DNA from: an uncultured Lachnospiraceae bacterium
Lineage (GTDB): Bacteria; Bacillota; Clostridia; Lachnospirales; Lachnospiraceae
Direction: 5' to 3'
DNA: 13,513 bases
Assembly: GCA_910579495.1 (NCBI GenBank)
Contig: CAJTVD010000089.1
Location: 1 to 13,513 of the forward strand
Below, piece after piece: positions 7,383-12,631 of this stretch. Position numbers and translations under genes: made by a program. The notes beneath the pieces were generated by a model. The model was given only the letters and a program-made list of their open reading frames with translations. It was not told the origin of the DNA and did no database searches. Within the stretch, counting starts at the first letter, position 1. Every line of letters starts with the position of its first letter.

Positions 7383-8257
7383 CACTGTTAGCACTGATCG
7401 CTATCATCTTTTTTGGCTTCGCAGTCTACAATCTGTCCACAGCCTTCGCGGACATTCCTACCAGCAAAACATCTAAAATGATGATGCTGGCCCGGAAACA
7501 GCAGGGAACGAAAAAGGAACAGCTCCTGGATGTGTATATCACGAAAATCGCCGGACTGTTCGCCCCTTACCTGCGGCTGGACAAGTTAAAAAGAAATAAA
7601 CTGCAGGCAGCGCTCAACATTGCCGGGCTGGAGCTGACCCCGGAAGTTTACACCGCCAGGGCATGGGTAACCGCCGGAGCTGTCGGGCTTAGCGCCATCC
7701 CTCTGGCGTTCCTGATGCCGCTTTTTGTACCGGTTCTGATCGGAACGGCCGTAGCATTATGGTTTTCTACCTATTATGCAGCATTTGATTTTGTAAAAAA
7801 ACGGCGCAAGCTCATTGAAGCGGAAATCCCCCGCTTTGCCCTGACCATTGGGCAAAATCTGGAAAACGACCGGGATGTGCTGAAAATACTGACTTCCTAC
7901 CGCAGAGTAGCTGGCCGGGATTTTGGCGCCGAACTGGACCAGACCATAGCAGACATGAAGACTGGAAATTACGAAAATGCCCTCATCCGCTTTGAAACCC
8001 GTATCGGGAGTCCTATGCTCTCGGATGTGGTGCGGGGTCTGGTGGGCGTTCTGCGTGGGGATGACCAGCGTATGTACTTCAAAATGATCTGTTTCGACAT
8101 GAGGCAGATTGAACAGAACAACCTGAAAAAAGAAGCAGCCAAACGGCCGAAAAAAATCCAGCGGTACTCTATGATGATGCTGATCTGTATCATGATCATC
8201 TACCTGGTAGTCCTCTGTACGGAAGTTCTAAGCTCCCTTGGCGCATTCTTTGGATAA
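7379..8257 (+). CDS. tadC: Tad platform protein TadC (T2SSF family)
   Basis: This is the second platform protein of the Tad machine, 292 residues. It has an N-terminal helix (about 3-23), a basic cytoplasmic stretch, two central helices at about 97-130, a T2SSF-like helical domain beginning KLIEAEIPRFALTIGQNLEN, and a hydrophobic C-terminus (MMMLICIMIIYLVVLC). This matches TadC/GspF topology. The start ATG 7379 overlaps the TadB stop in an ATGA arrangement, which implies translational coupling. It is followed by 366 bases before the next confident gene, an unusually loose junction in this tight operon. Confidence 0.88.
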   Translation: MTLLALIAIIFFGFAVYNLSTAFADIPTSKTSKMMMLARKQQGTKKEQLLDVYITKIAGLFAPYLRLDKLKRNKLQAALNIAGLELTPEVYTARAWVTAGAVGLSAIPLAFLMPLFVPVLIGTAVALWFSTYYAAFDFVKKRRKLIEAEIPRFALTIGQNLENDRDVLKILTSYRRVAGRDFGAELDQTIADMKTGNYENALIRFETRIGSPMLSDVVRGLVGVLRGDDQRMYFKMICFDMRQIEQNNLKKEAAKRPKKIQRYSMMMLICIMIIYLVVLCTEVLSSLGAFFG

Positions 8258-8623
8258 ATGCAGAGCCGCTTTTGCCGCAGGCCCTCTGCAGAACAGCCCT
8301 ACGGAAAGGAGGCGGTCACTTGTACCCCAGCGGTTTTCCTTAGCACGGCATTTTACAGCAGCCAGCAGACAACGCCGCCCTTCCACGGCGGAAAGAATAC
8401 AGACAGGAGTTGCCTATGAAAAGACACCAAAAACGTCCCCTGCCGTCCCAGGCGGAGGCAGAAAAACAGCGGTTCCGCCGGCTGCTCCGCCAGAAGCCTG
8501 CCCCCTGCCAGGACAGGCCGAAAGGCAGAAAAGACAGGCGGAAAAGACCGCTCAGGCGGCCTTAAAAATCCGATATTGTACCTTTGTAACCATACATGAA
8601 TAAATAAGTAGGAGGAAATTTCC
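8258..8623 (+). other. 366-base gap between tadC and the pilin-like gene
   Basis: This stretch has no long confident gene. It contains an AAGGAGG ribosome-binding-like site (8306-8312) with no matching long reading frame, a hairpin-forming pair GCAGAG (8260-8265) and CTCTGC (8284-8289), and one small candidate gene at 8416-8565. A 53-codon frame that starts at ATG 8258 and ends at 8419 has no ribosome binding site and no protein-like composition. The stretch could be a degraded gene or a long untranslated region. Confidence 0.5.
8416..8565 (+). CDS. Very basic 49-aa peptide, candidate small gene
   Basis: ATG 8416 is preceded by AGGAG (8405-8409) at a 6-base spacing and opens a 49-codon frame ending in TAA 8563-8565. 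The product has 13 Arg and 7 Lys, only 4 acidic residues, several Pro, and no hydrophobic segment (for example KGRKDRRKRPLRRP at the end). If real it is probably a nucleic-acid- or membrane-binding peptide. The Arg-rich content could also arise from GC-rich non-coding sequence, so this remains a candidate. It sits between tadC and the pilin-like gene and would be co-transcribed with them. Confidence 0.35.
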   Translation: MKRHQKRPLPSQAEAEKQRFRRLLRQKPAPCQDRPKGRKDRRKRPLRRP

Positions 8624-8845
8624 ATGAGAAAACTCACAACCTGTATCCGTAACAAAGCAGACCAGTTCATCATCCGTGCCCGGATGGCAGTCTCCAACCA
8701 GCGCGGGGATTTCTATATCTCGGATGCCGTGAAGATTATCATTGCAGTAGTGCTGGGCGCTCTGCTCCTGGCGGCGCTTACCCTGATCTTCAATGATACG
8801 GTCATCCCCAGGATCACGCGGGAGATTGAAGGACTGTTCGGATAA
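8624..8845 (+). CDS. Pilin-like small protein (Flp/DUF6133-like), Tad substrate
   Basis: This 73-residue protein has a basic N-terminal leader (residues 1-28, with Arg/Lys at 2, 3, 9, 11, 18, 20 and 27), then RGDFYISDAV, a hydrophobic helix at 37-56, and a short amphipathic tail. A cut after Gly28 would give a 45-residue mature pilin, near the size of Flp pilins, with Asp34 at +6 where Flp pilins carry an acidic residue at +5. From memory the sequence also resembles the DUF6133 family of Clostridia mobile elements; I could not check this. ATG 8624 has GGAGG (8611-8615) 8 bases upstream. The gene is last in the pilus operon and is followed by a strong terminator. The pilin role is inferred from size, leader, helix and neighbours. 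Confidence 0.72.
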   Translation: MRKLTTCIRNKADQFIIRARMAVSNQRGDFYISDAVKIIIAVVLGALLLAALTLIFNDTVIPRITREIEGLFG

Positions 8846-8867
8846 TACAACGGAATAAAAACTTTCG

Positions 8868-8913
8868 GGGCCAGGCCGCAGAATTTTGCGTCTGGCCCTC
8901 CTTTTTTATTTTT
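8868..8913 (+). terminator. Rho-independent terminator of the pilus operon
   Basis: GGGCCAG (8868-8874) pairs with CTGGCCC (8892-8898), and the stem continues with CGCA (8877-8880) against TGCG (8887-8890) after a small bulge. A six-T tract (8902-8907) and a further T-run follow. It closes the operon after the pilin-like gene. Confidence 0.85.
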
Positions 8914-8937
8914 ATAAGGGATTTTTGAAAGAACTGA

Positions 8938-8974
8938 TTGAACTTTATAAAAATTTAAGAATTTTTTAGTTCAA
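8938..8974. repeat. AT-rich inverted repeat downstream of the pilus operon
   Basis: TTGAACT (8938-8944) pairs with AGTTCAA (8968-8974), and inside it AAAAATT (8949-8955) pairs with AATTTTT (8960-8966) over a 4-base loop, so 14 pairs form. It lies in the AT-rich gap before the regulator operon and overlaps a weak promoter-like TTGAAA/TATAAA pair (8925-8930 and 8946-8951, spacer 15). It could be an operator or a second terminator. Confidence 0.55.
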
Positions 8975-9003
8975 ATTGGCCATTTAGGGATTTCAAAAGG
9001 TGG

Positions 9004-9039
9004 GTAATGAAAGTGAGCAGATATCTACACCTTCATTAC
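9004..9039. repeat. Dyad upstream of the Cys/His-rich protein gene
   Basis: GTAATGAA (9004-9011) is perfectly complementary to TTCATTAC (9032-9039). After one mismatch, GTG (9013-9015) pairs with CAC (9028-9030), making 11 of 12 pairs. The self-complementary AGATATCT (9019-9026) lies in the centre. It is in the leader region 43 bases before ATG 9082. This is a likely operator or 5' untranslated hairpin for the next operon. Confidence 0.55.
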
Positions 9040-9087
9040 AGATGATTTTCAATTCAAATGATTCATGTGTGCAGGAGGTGAATGAAA

Positions 9088-9438
9088 TTGAATCAAAAAA
9101 AGTGTACTATTTATCCTTTTTTAAAAGCAGTACGCGGCTGTTGGCACAACGCCCTGTTTATCAAATGCAACCATACTGTCTGCCCTCACGGCCAGTCTCC
9201 CCCCTGTGAAGGATTCCTGATGGCTGTGGATGCAGACGGCTCTCCGATCCTTATGCCTGCGAAAGTCTTACAGCAGCTGTCCGGGGAATCTATCGAACCG
9301 GAAAGCTGTCAGGCTGTGATAGGTAAACGAACCTTTGAGAGCGTATACGGCCTGTATATCGAGTGGCACACCGTATCTTCCACAGGCTGCCCGCTCATGG
9401 AACTATGTCGGGCTTCTGATAAATACCATTGCTTCTGA
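9088..9438 (+). CDS. Cys/His-rich small protein, unknown function
   Basis: This is a 116-residue protein from TTG 9088. AGGAGG (9073-9078) is 9 bases upstream of TTG 9088 but only 3 bases from in-frame ATG 9082, so the TTG fits spacing better; ATG 9082 would add two residues. The N-terminal third is rich in possible metal ligands: Cys6, Cys18, His20, Cys27, His29, Cys32, His34 and Cys40. This suggests a small zinc-binding fold followed by an alpha/beta segment (GFLMAVDADGSPILMPAKVL). I do not recognise the family. It is first in a likely operon with the zinc-ribbon protein, sigma factor and two further genes, and upstream dyads may regulate it. Confidence 0.65.
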   Translation: MNQKKCTIYPFLKAVRGCWHNALFIKCNHTVCPHGQSPPCEGFLMAVDADGSPILMPAKVLQQLSGESIEPESCQAVIGKRTFESVYGLYIEWHTVSSTGCPLMELCRASDKYHCF

Positions 9439-9463
9439 AAAAGGAAAATGAAAGAAATCAAAT

Positions 9464-9479
9464 CTGCCATAAATGGCAG
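9464..9479. promoter_or_regulatory. CTGCC-N6-GGCAG dyad before the zinc-ribbon gene
   Basis: CTGCCAT (9464-9470) and ATGGCAG (9473-9479) form a perfect 16-base dyad, which as RNA is a 6-bp stem with a UAAA loop. It starts 26 bases after the previous stop codon and ends 5 bases before the GGAGG site (9484-9488) of the next gene. The core is identical to those at 3203-3218 and 10506-10521. It may be an operator or an intercistronic RNA hairpin near the ribosome site. Confidence 0.55.
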
Positions 9480-9494
9480 GAACGGAGGTGGCAA

Positions 9495-9911
9495 ATGAAA
9501 ACCATGAAAAAATATAACCTGAAATGTCCTTACTGCGGCTCTCCGGCCATCTGCCGGCCTGCCAGCACCGTCTACGGGGCGGATACCATTGACCGGAAAA
9601 GCTATCTGTATGTCTGCTCCCGCTGGCCCGCCTGTGACGCCTATGTAAGCGCCCATAAAAAGGACCGGAAACCCATGGGAACCATGGCAGACCGCAGGCT
9701 GCGGCGCAAGCGTATCCTGGCACACCGGGCGTTAGAAAAGCTGCGGATAGAACGGCATATGGACAAATGGGCGGTCTACGTATGGCTCCAGGCAAAACTG
9801 GGGCTTGATGAAAGCCAGGCCCATATCGGCATGTTTTCAGAAGAGATGTGTGAACGGGTTATTACCCTGTGCCGCTCCCCCGCAGACTCGGACAGCGGCA
9901 TGGCGGCATGA
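9495..9911 (+). CDS. Zinc-ribbon protein (DUF3268-like)
   Basis: This is a 138-residue protein with an N-terminal four-Cys zinc ribbon: Cys11-x2-Cys14 and Cys41-x5-Cys47, in the context KCPYCGSPA and YVCSRWPACDAYVSAHKK. This resembles topoisomerase-like zinc ribbons and, from memory, the DUF3268 zinc-finger family seen in phages and mobile elements. Next comes a strongly basic helix (ADRRLRRKRILAHRALEKLR) and a helical C-terminus. DNA binding is likely but unproven. ATG 9495 has GGAGG (9484-9488) 6 bases upstream. The sigma factor gene follows after 15 bases, so they are co-transcribed and may act together. Confidence 0.8.
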   Translation: MKTMKKYNLKCPYCGSPAICRPASTVYGADTIDRKSYLYVCSRWPACDAYVSAHKKDRKPMGTMADRRLRRKRILAHRALEKLRIERHMDKWAVYVWLQAKLGLDESQAHIGMFSEEMCERVITLCRSPADSDSGMAA

Positions 9912-9926
9912 AAGGAGGCGGTATTT

Positions 9927-10505
9927 ATGAAGCGAAACAATCCTTTAACGAAAGAACAGCAGGCGCTGGTGGAGAAAAACCTTTCCCTTGTCTACTGGGT
10001 CATCATGGAGAGCATCCATGTCAATGAAACCATTTACGGATTCGGATATGAGGATCTGTATCAGGAAGGCTGCATCTGGCTGTGTCATGCGGCAGCCACC
10101 TATGATCCCGCACGTTCCCAGTTCCCCACCTATGCCAAAAAGATCGTGCGTAATGGCCTGCTCTCCTACTGCCGGCAGATGTGCCTGAAACAGCGCCGCA
10201 TTACATACCTGGCTGTGGGCCTGCATGGGGAACTGCTCGCTGACGGGGAGCCTGTAGCACAGCCGGATGACTTTCACGCACAGTTAAATATGATAGAAAC
10301 CCTTGACCTTCTCGCATGGGCCGAAAAGAAATATCAGGGTGTGGCAAAGCTCGGCGTCAAAGCCCTGGAGCTGAAGCTGAAAGGCATGAGCATTTCCGAC
10401 ATTGCCGGTCTGTATCATGTGCCGCCTCCCCATGTAGGCGCATGGATCTCCCGCGCCGCCCAGAAGCTTCGGAAAGACAGGCTGTTTCTGTCAGGGCTTT
10501 TATGA
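9927..10505 (+). CDS. Sigma-70 family RNA polymerase sigma factor
   Basis: This is a 192-residue alternative sigma factor. Region 2 is clear: EDLYQEGCIWLCHAAATYDP (residues 42-61), then FPTYAKKIVRNGLLSYCR at about 66-83, covering the core-binding and -10-recognition helices. A linker (about 90-130) precedes region 4, a helix-turn-helix at about 152-184 (GMSISDIAGLYHVPPPHVGAWISRAAQKLRKD) expected to read -35 elements. ATG 9927 has AAGGAGG (9912-9918) 8 bases upstream. No anti-sigma gene is obvious, although the upstream Cys-rich or zinc-ribbon proteins could play that part. Its target promoters are unknown. It sits on the inferred mobile element, so it may switch on element genes such as the pilus operon. 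Confidence 0.88.
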   Translation: MKRNNPLTKEQQALVEKNLSLVYWVIMESIHVNETIYGFGYEDLYQEGCIWLCHAAATYDPARSQFPTYAKKIVRNGLLSYCRQMCLKQRRITYLAVGLHGELLADGEPVAQPDDFHAQLNMIETLDLLAWAEKKYQGVAKLGVKALELKLKGMSISDIAGLYHVPPPHVGAWISRAAQKLRKDRLFLSGLL

Positions 10506-10521
10506 CTGCCGCCCCAGGCAG
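10506..10521. promoter_or_regulatory. CTGCC-N6-GGCAG hairpin after the sigma factor gene
   Basis: GACTGCC (10504-10510) pairs with GGCAGTC (10517-10523) around the 6-base loop GCCCCA. The core begins directly at the stop codon of the sigma factor gene (TGA 10503-10505) and lies 40 bases before ATG 10562. There is no T-tract, so it is not a standard terminator. It is the third copy of the dyad seen at 3203 and 9464. It could be an intercistronic mRNA hairpin or an operator. Confidence 0.55.
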
Positions 10522-10561
10522 TCTCCTACCTAACCGGAATAAAAACACAGGAGGATTTTTT

Positions 10562-11257
10562 ATGGCATTAAAAACACTTTACACGGCTGTCGGACGCTTT
10601 GAGCGCAGGACCAACGGCTGCCGGCGCTACTGCCCCGTCATTGTTCTTGGGGGAAAGGAATACATGGTTGATGTCCAGGAAATGGTCATCTGGAGCTGCC
10701 TGAACTGGCGGATCGTCCGCATGGAGGAGATCGGTCTGCTCTATGCAAAGACTTTTCCGGGGCAGGAGGATGTGGTAGACCGTCCCTGGCGGGAGTGCGT
10801 GGAGCGGCTGCTGACACGGGGCTTGCTGGTCTGCGGCAAAGGGGAAACCGAATATGATGCCCTTTATGACCTGCTCTCTTCCATGTACATCATTCCCACA
10901 GATGGCTCCCGCCTTCTAAGGATATTGTCATTTTTGAAGCTGGTCTTTGTGAACCATGTGCCGTTTTCTGCTGCCGGCCGACTGTTCCGCCGGGACCAGC
11001 GTACCGAAAACGAAAAACAGGTCATGGCCCTTGCCAGACAGGCACTGCTCTCCACAGCAGAACTGATCCGGTGCATGGAAAAGGATATCCGTTCTTTCCC
11101 CACGGAAGAGAGCATACTGGACGGCCTTTATGACGATCCGGATACCACCAGCGACAACATCAGCTGCCTGATGCAGCTTTCCGCTAAAAGCCAGGCGGTC
11201 ACGCTTGCAGTTGCGAACCTGTACCTGCGCCAGCAGATTATTTTTGAAAGGATATGA
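10562..11257 (+). CDS. Unknown 231-aa protein, possible winged-helix N-terminal half
   Basis: ATG 10562 has AGGAGG (10548-10553) upstream; longer in-frame extensions reach back into the sigma factor gene and are rejected. The N-terminal half has a helix-strand pattern (NWRIVRMEEIGLLYAKTF, then WRECVERLLTRGLLV) that resembles a winged-helix DNA-binding domain: short helices followed by a basic turn and a beta hairpin (LVCGKGETEYDAL). The C-terminal half is mostly helical. There is no enzymatic motif. Together with the neighbouring sigma factor, a regulator or element maintenance role is plausible but unproven. It overlaps the next gene by ATGA (11254-11257). Confidence 0.75.
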   Translation: MALKTLYTAVGRFERRTNGCRRYCPVIVLGGKEYMVDVQEMVIWSCLNWRIVRMEEIGLLYAKTFPGQEDVVDRPWRECVERLLTRGLLVCGKGETEYDALYDLLSSMYIIPTDGSRLLRILSFLKLVFVNHVPFSAAGRLFRRDQRTENEKQVMALARQALLSTAELIRCMEKDIRSFPTEESILDGLYDDPDTTSDNISCLMQLSAKSQAVTLAVANLYLRQQIIFERI

Positions 11258-11751
11258 TACTTATGGAACAATGGTTGAACTCTCCTTTTACCCTCCGGCT
11301 GAAAGTTTTTCTTTTCCTGCTTACAGGAACCGCCATCCTCCTGATGGCTGCCGCTGCATTTTTTATTTCCCGCGACCGGCTCCTGCTGGTTTTGAGCGGC
11401 ATTATCTTCTTCTGCTGCCTGCTGCGCAGCATGGGGCTCCTGATCGTGATCCTGCGTGGGGACTATGAGACCATCACGGGCATCTGCACAGCCGTTTCCT
11501 CACAGCCGTTACGCAGGTATCAAAAAATAGAGCTTACAGACAGCCGGGGAGCTGCTGTTATCTTACTTTTGGGGAGACAGATAAAAATAAAACCGGACAG
11601 AGTTTACTGCTTCTATTTCCGGAAAGCCTCCCGCCCTTCCCTGGGCAGTGAATATCTGAACGCCTCCCTCTCCACGGATCTGTTTTTAGGCTACGATTCC
11701 GGCCTGCCGGACAACAGGCTGGAAACAAAAAAATCAGATTCTGCAGAATAA
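11254..11751 (+). CDS. Two-TM membrane protein, unknown function
   Basis: This is a 165-residue protein with two adjacent hydrophobic helices at about residues 17-41 and 45-67, then a hydrophilic region of about 100 residues containing beta-like segments (KIELTDSRGAAVILLL, KIKPDRVYCFYF). The start ATG 11254 overlaps the previous stop (ATGA), so it is probably coupled; the in-frame ATG 11263 is an alternative. No family is recognised. It is the last gene of the 9088-11751 operon. A membrane partner for the regulator cluster is possible but not shown. Confidence 0.7.
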   Translation: MILMEQWLNSPFTLRLKVFLFLLTGTAILLMAAAAFFISRDRLLLVLSGIIFFCCLLRSMGLLIVILRGDYETITGICTAVSSQPLRRYQKIELTDSRGAAVILLLGRQIKIKPDRVYCFYFRKASRPSLGSEYLNASLSTDLFLGYDSGLPDNRLETKKSDSAE

Positions 11752-11862
11752 CAGGGTCTTGATTCCTGTTTATATATAGGAACCTTTACATATTTGCATG
11801 GCTTCCAACTACAAAATATTGTATTTCGCCGCTTTAAATATCTATATATAGTATATATAAAC

Positions 11863-11891
11863 TTGACAGACACAATATATGGTGTTATACT
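11863..11891 (+). promoter_or_regulatory. Strong sigma-A promoter with extended -10
   Basis: A perfect -35 TTGACA (11863-11868) is followed after exactly 17 bases by TATACT (11886-11891), with an extended -10 TGn at 11883-11885. An AT-rich stretch (11841-11861, TATATA-type) lies directly upstream and could act as an UP element. Transcription would start near 11898 and read the structured leader before the SSB-like gene. It is the best promoter match in the window. Confidence 0.85.
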
Positions 11892-11897
11892 TACCTT

Positions 11898-12085
11898 GTA
11901 ATTGATTTTTGTGCGTATCCTTGCAGGATTGCAGACGGTTTTGTCTGTATAGCGATGAGACAGTCGCATTGCACACGCTGTTAAGTTTGTATATAAGTGT
12001 CAGTGGCATTGCTGCGCCCATATGGGCCGGATTCCTGCTGGCACTTTTTTTATAGATAACAAGGCCAGTGGCAGAAAGGAGTGTT
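11898..12085 (+). ncRNA. Structured 5' leader upstream of the SSB-like gene
   Basis: The transcript from the strong promoter would carry about 188 bases before ATG 12086. It contains hairpins at 11930-11949 (TGCAGAC with GTCTGTA, 7 bp with one wobble), 11952-11967 (GCGA with TCGC) and 11996-12045, where a T-tract follows. GCATTGC occurs twice (11966-11972 and 12006-12012). A nine-codon frame begins at ATG 11955 without a clear ribosome site. This looks like an attenuation leader or a small RNA ending at the terminator. No known riboswitch family was recognised. The rest of the 11752-12085 stretch (about 11752-11862) holds only AT-rich promoter-flanking DNA. Confidence 0.45.
11996..12051 (+). 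terminator. Intrinsic terminator inside the SSB leader
   Basis: AGTGTCAG (11996-12003) pairs with CTGGCACT (12038-12045, one wobble). Inside sits a self-complementary hairpin, GCCCATATGGGC (12016-12027). Seven T (12045-12051) follow. It precedes ATG 12086 by 34 bases, so unless it is bypassed it would reduce transcription into the SSB-like gene. CAGTGGCA occurs both in its left arm (12001-12008) and just before the ribosome site (12066-12073), which could allow an alternative pairing. Confidence 0.7.
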
Positions 12086-12496
12086 ATGGCACAGATTTTT
12101 GCATTTGGACGTGTGGAGAATGACCTGGTTCCCCAAAAGAGCCAGAGAGATTCCACCTATGTCTGTTTCGGTTTTACCGAGCAGACCGGCAAGGGGCAGT
12201 TCCAGTATTACCAGGTCTGGGCATGGGATGATGAGGTATCCCGCCTGATGCAGCTTGGTGTAAAGAAGGAAAGCCGGTTATGGATCACCGGCACACAGCG
12301 GCTGGTGGACTGTACCTCAAGCCATGGGAAGGAAAAGGCGAAGGTCTTAAAGATCTATCTGTCCAACTTTGGATTTCTTCCCGGCCGCTTTCCAAAGGAA
12401 AGCCCCGCCGATTTTCCAAATGACCCTGAGACCGCAGAATCCGCCCCTCCCCCTGTGGAGGTACTGGACGGAGAACGCGAGTCCCTGCCGGAGTGA
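12086..12496 (+). CDS. Single-stranded-DNA-binding-like protein (SSB)
   Basis: This is a 136-residue SSB-like protein that would coat single-stranded DNA during element replication or transfer. The first 100 residues form an OB-like pattern (FAFGRVENDLV, then QFQYYQVWAWDDEVSRLMQLGVKK, then WITGTQRLVDC). The C-terminus is acidic, PEVLD-type low complexity (ETAESAPPPVEVLDGERE), and ends ESLPE. It lacks the typical acidic tip ending in IPF that SSBs use to bind partner proteins. ATG 12086 has AAAGGAG (12075-12081) 4 bases upstream; the GTG 12068 in-frame extension lies before the ribosome site and is rejected. It is preceded by a strong promoter and structured leader and followed by a long terminator, so it is a one-gene unit. 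Confidence 0.75.
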   Translation: MAQIFAFGRVENDLVPQKSQRDSTYVCFGFTEQTGKGQFQYYQVWAWDDEVSRLMQLGVKKESRLWITGTQRLVDCTSSHGKEKAKVLKIYLSNFGFLPGRFPKESPADFPNDPETAESAPPPVEVLDGERESLPE

Positions 12497-12514
12497 TTCC
12501 CATTCCGGCTCCAG

Positions 12515-12576
12515 AAGAGGAACCGTACCGGTTTTCAGAATGATACTGAAAAGCCGGTATGGTTCCTCTTTTTTTG
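12515..12576 (+). terminator. Very strong long-stem terminator after the SSB-like gene
   Basis: Positions 12515-12538 pair with 12546-12570 as a nearly continuous stem of more than 20 bp. The stem has one wobble and one bulged G (12553), and the loop is 7 bases (12539-12545). Seven T follow (12569-12575). The near-symmetric A- and T-rich flanks suggest it could act in both directions, but no opposite-strand gene is supported here. Confidence 0.9.
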
Positions 12577-12631
12577 TGCATGCAGAACATGCAGGTTACT
12601 TTTAACAATAACAAAGAAAGGATGGTAAAAA

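Noticed and set aside
8258..8419. 53-residue frame starting directly after the tadC stop and overlapping the start of the basic ORF by ATGA
   Set aside because: No ribosome binding site, no recognisable domain, and composition unlike a protein; the overlap may be coincidence.
8238..8603. 121-residue frame overlapping the end of tadC
   Set aside because: It overlaps a confident gene, has no ribosome binding site and has low-complexity Arg/Pro content from GC-rich DNA.
9000..9209. 69-residue GTG-start frame overlapping the Cys/His-rich protein gene
   Set aside because: It has no ribosome binding site and shares its 3' half with a better supported gene in another frame.
10316..10561. N-terminal extension of the 231-aa protein into the sigma factor gene
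   Set aside because: It overlaps the sigma factor coding sequence, and a clear AGGAGG site precedes ATG 10562.
11763..11782. TTCCT/AGGAA hairpin after the two-TM protein gene as a terminator
   Set aside because: Only 5 bp, AT-rich loop and no T-tract.
12068..12085. GTG start for the SSB-like protein
   Set aside because: It lies before the AAAGGAG site and adds residues that include that site; ATG 12086 gives a normal SSB start.
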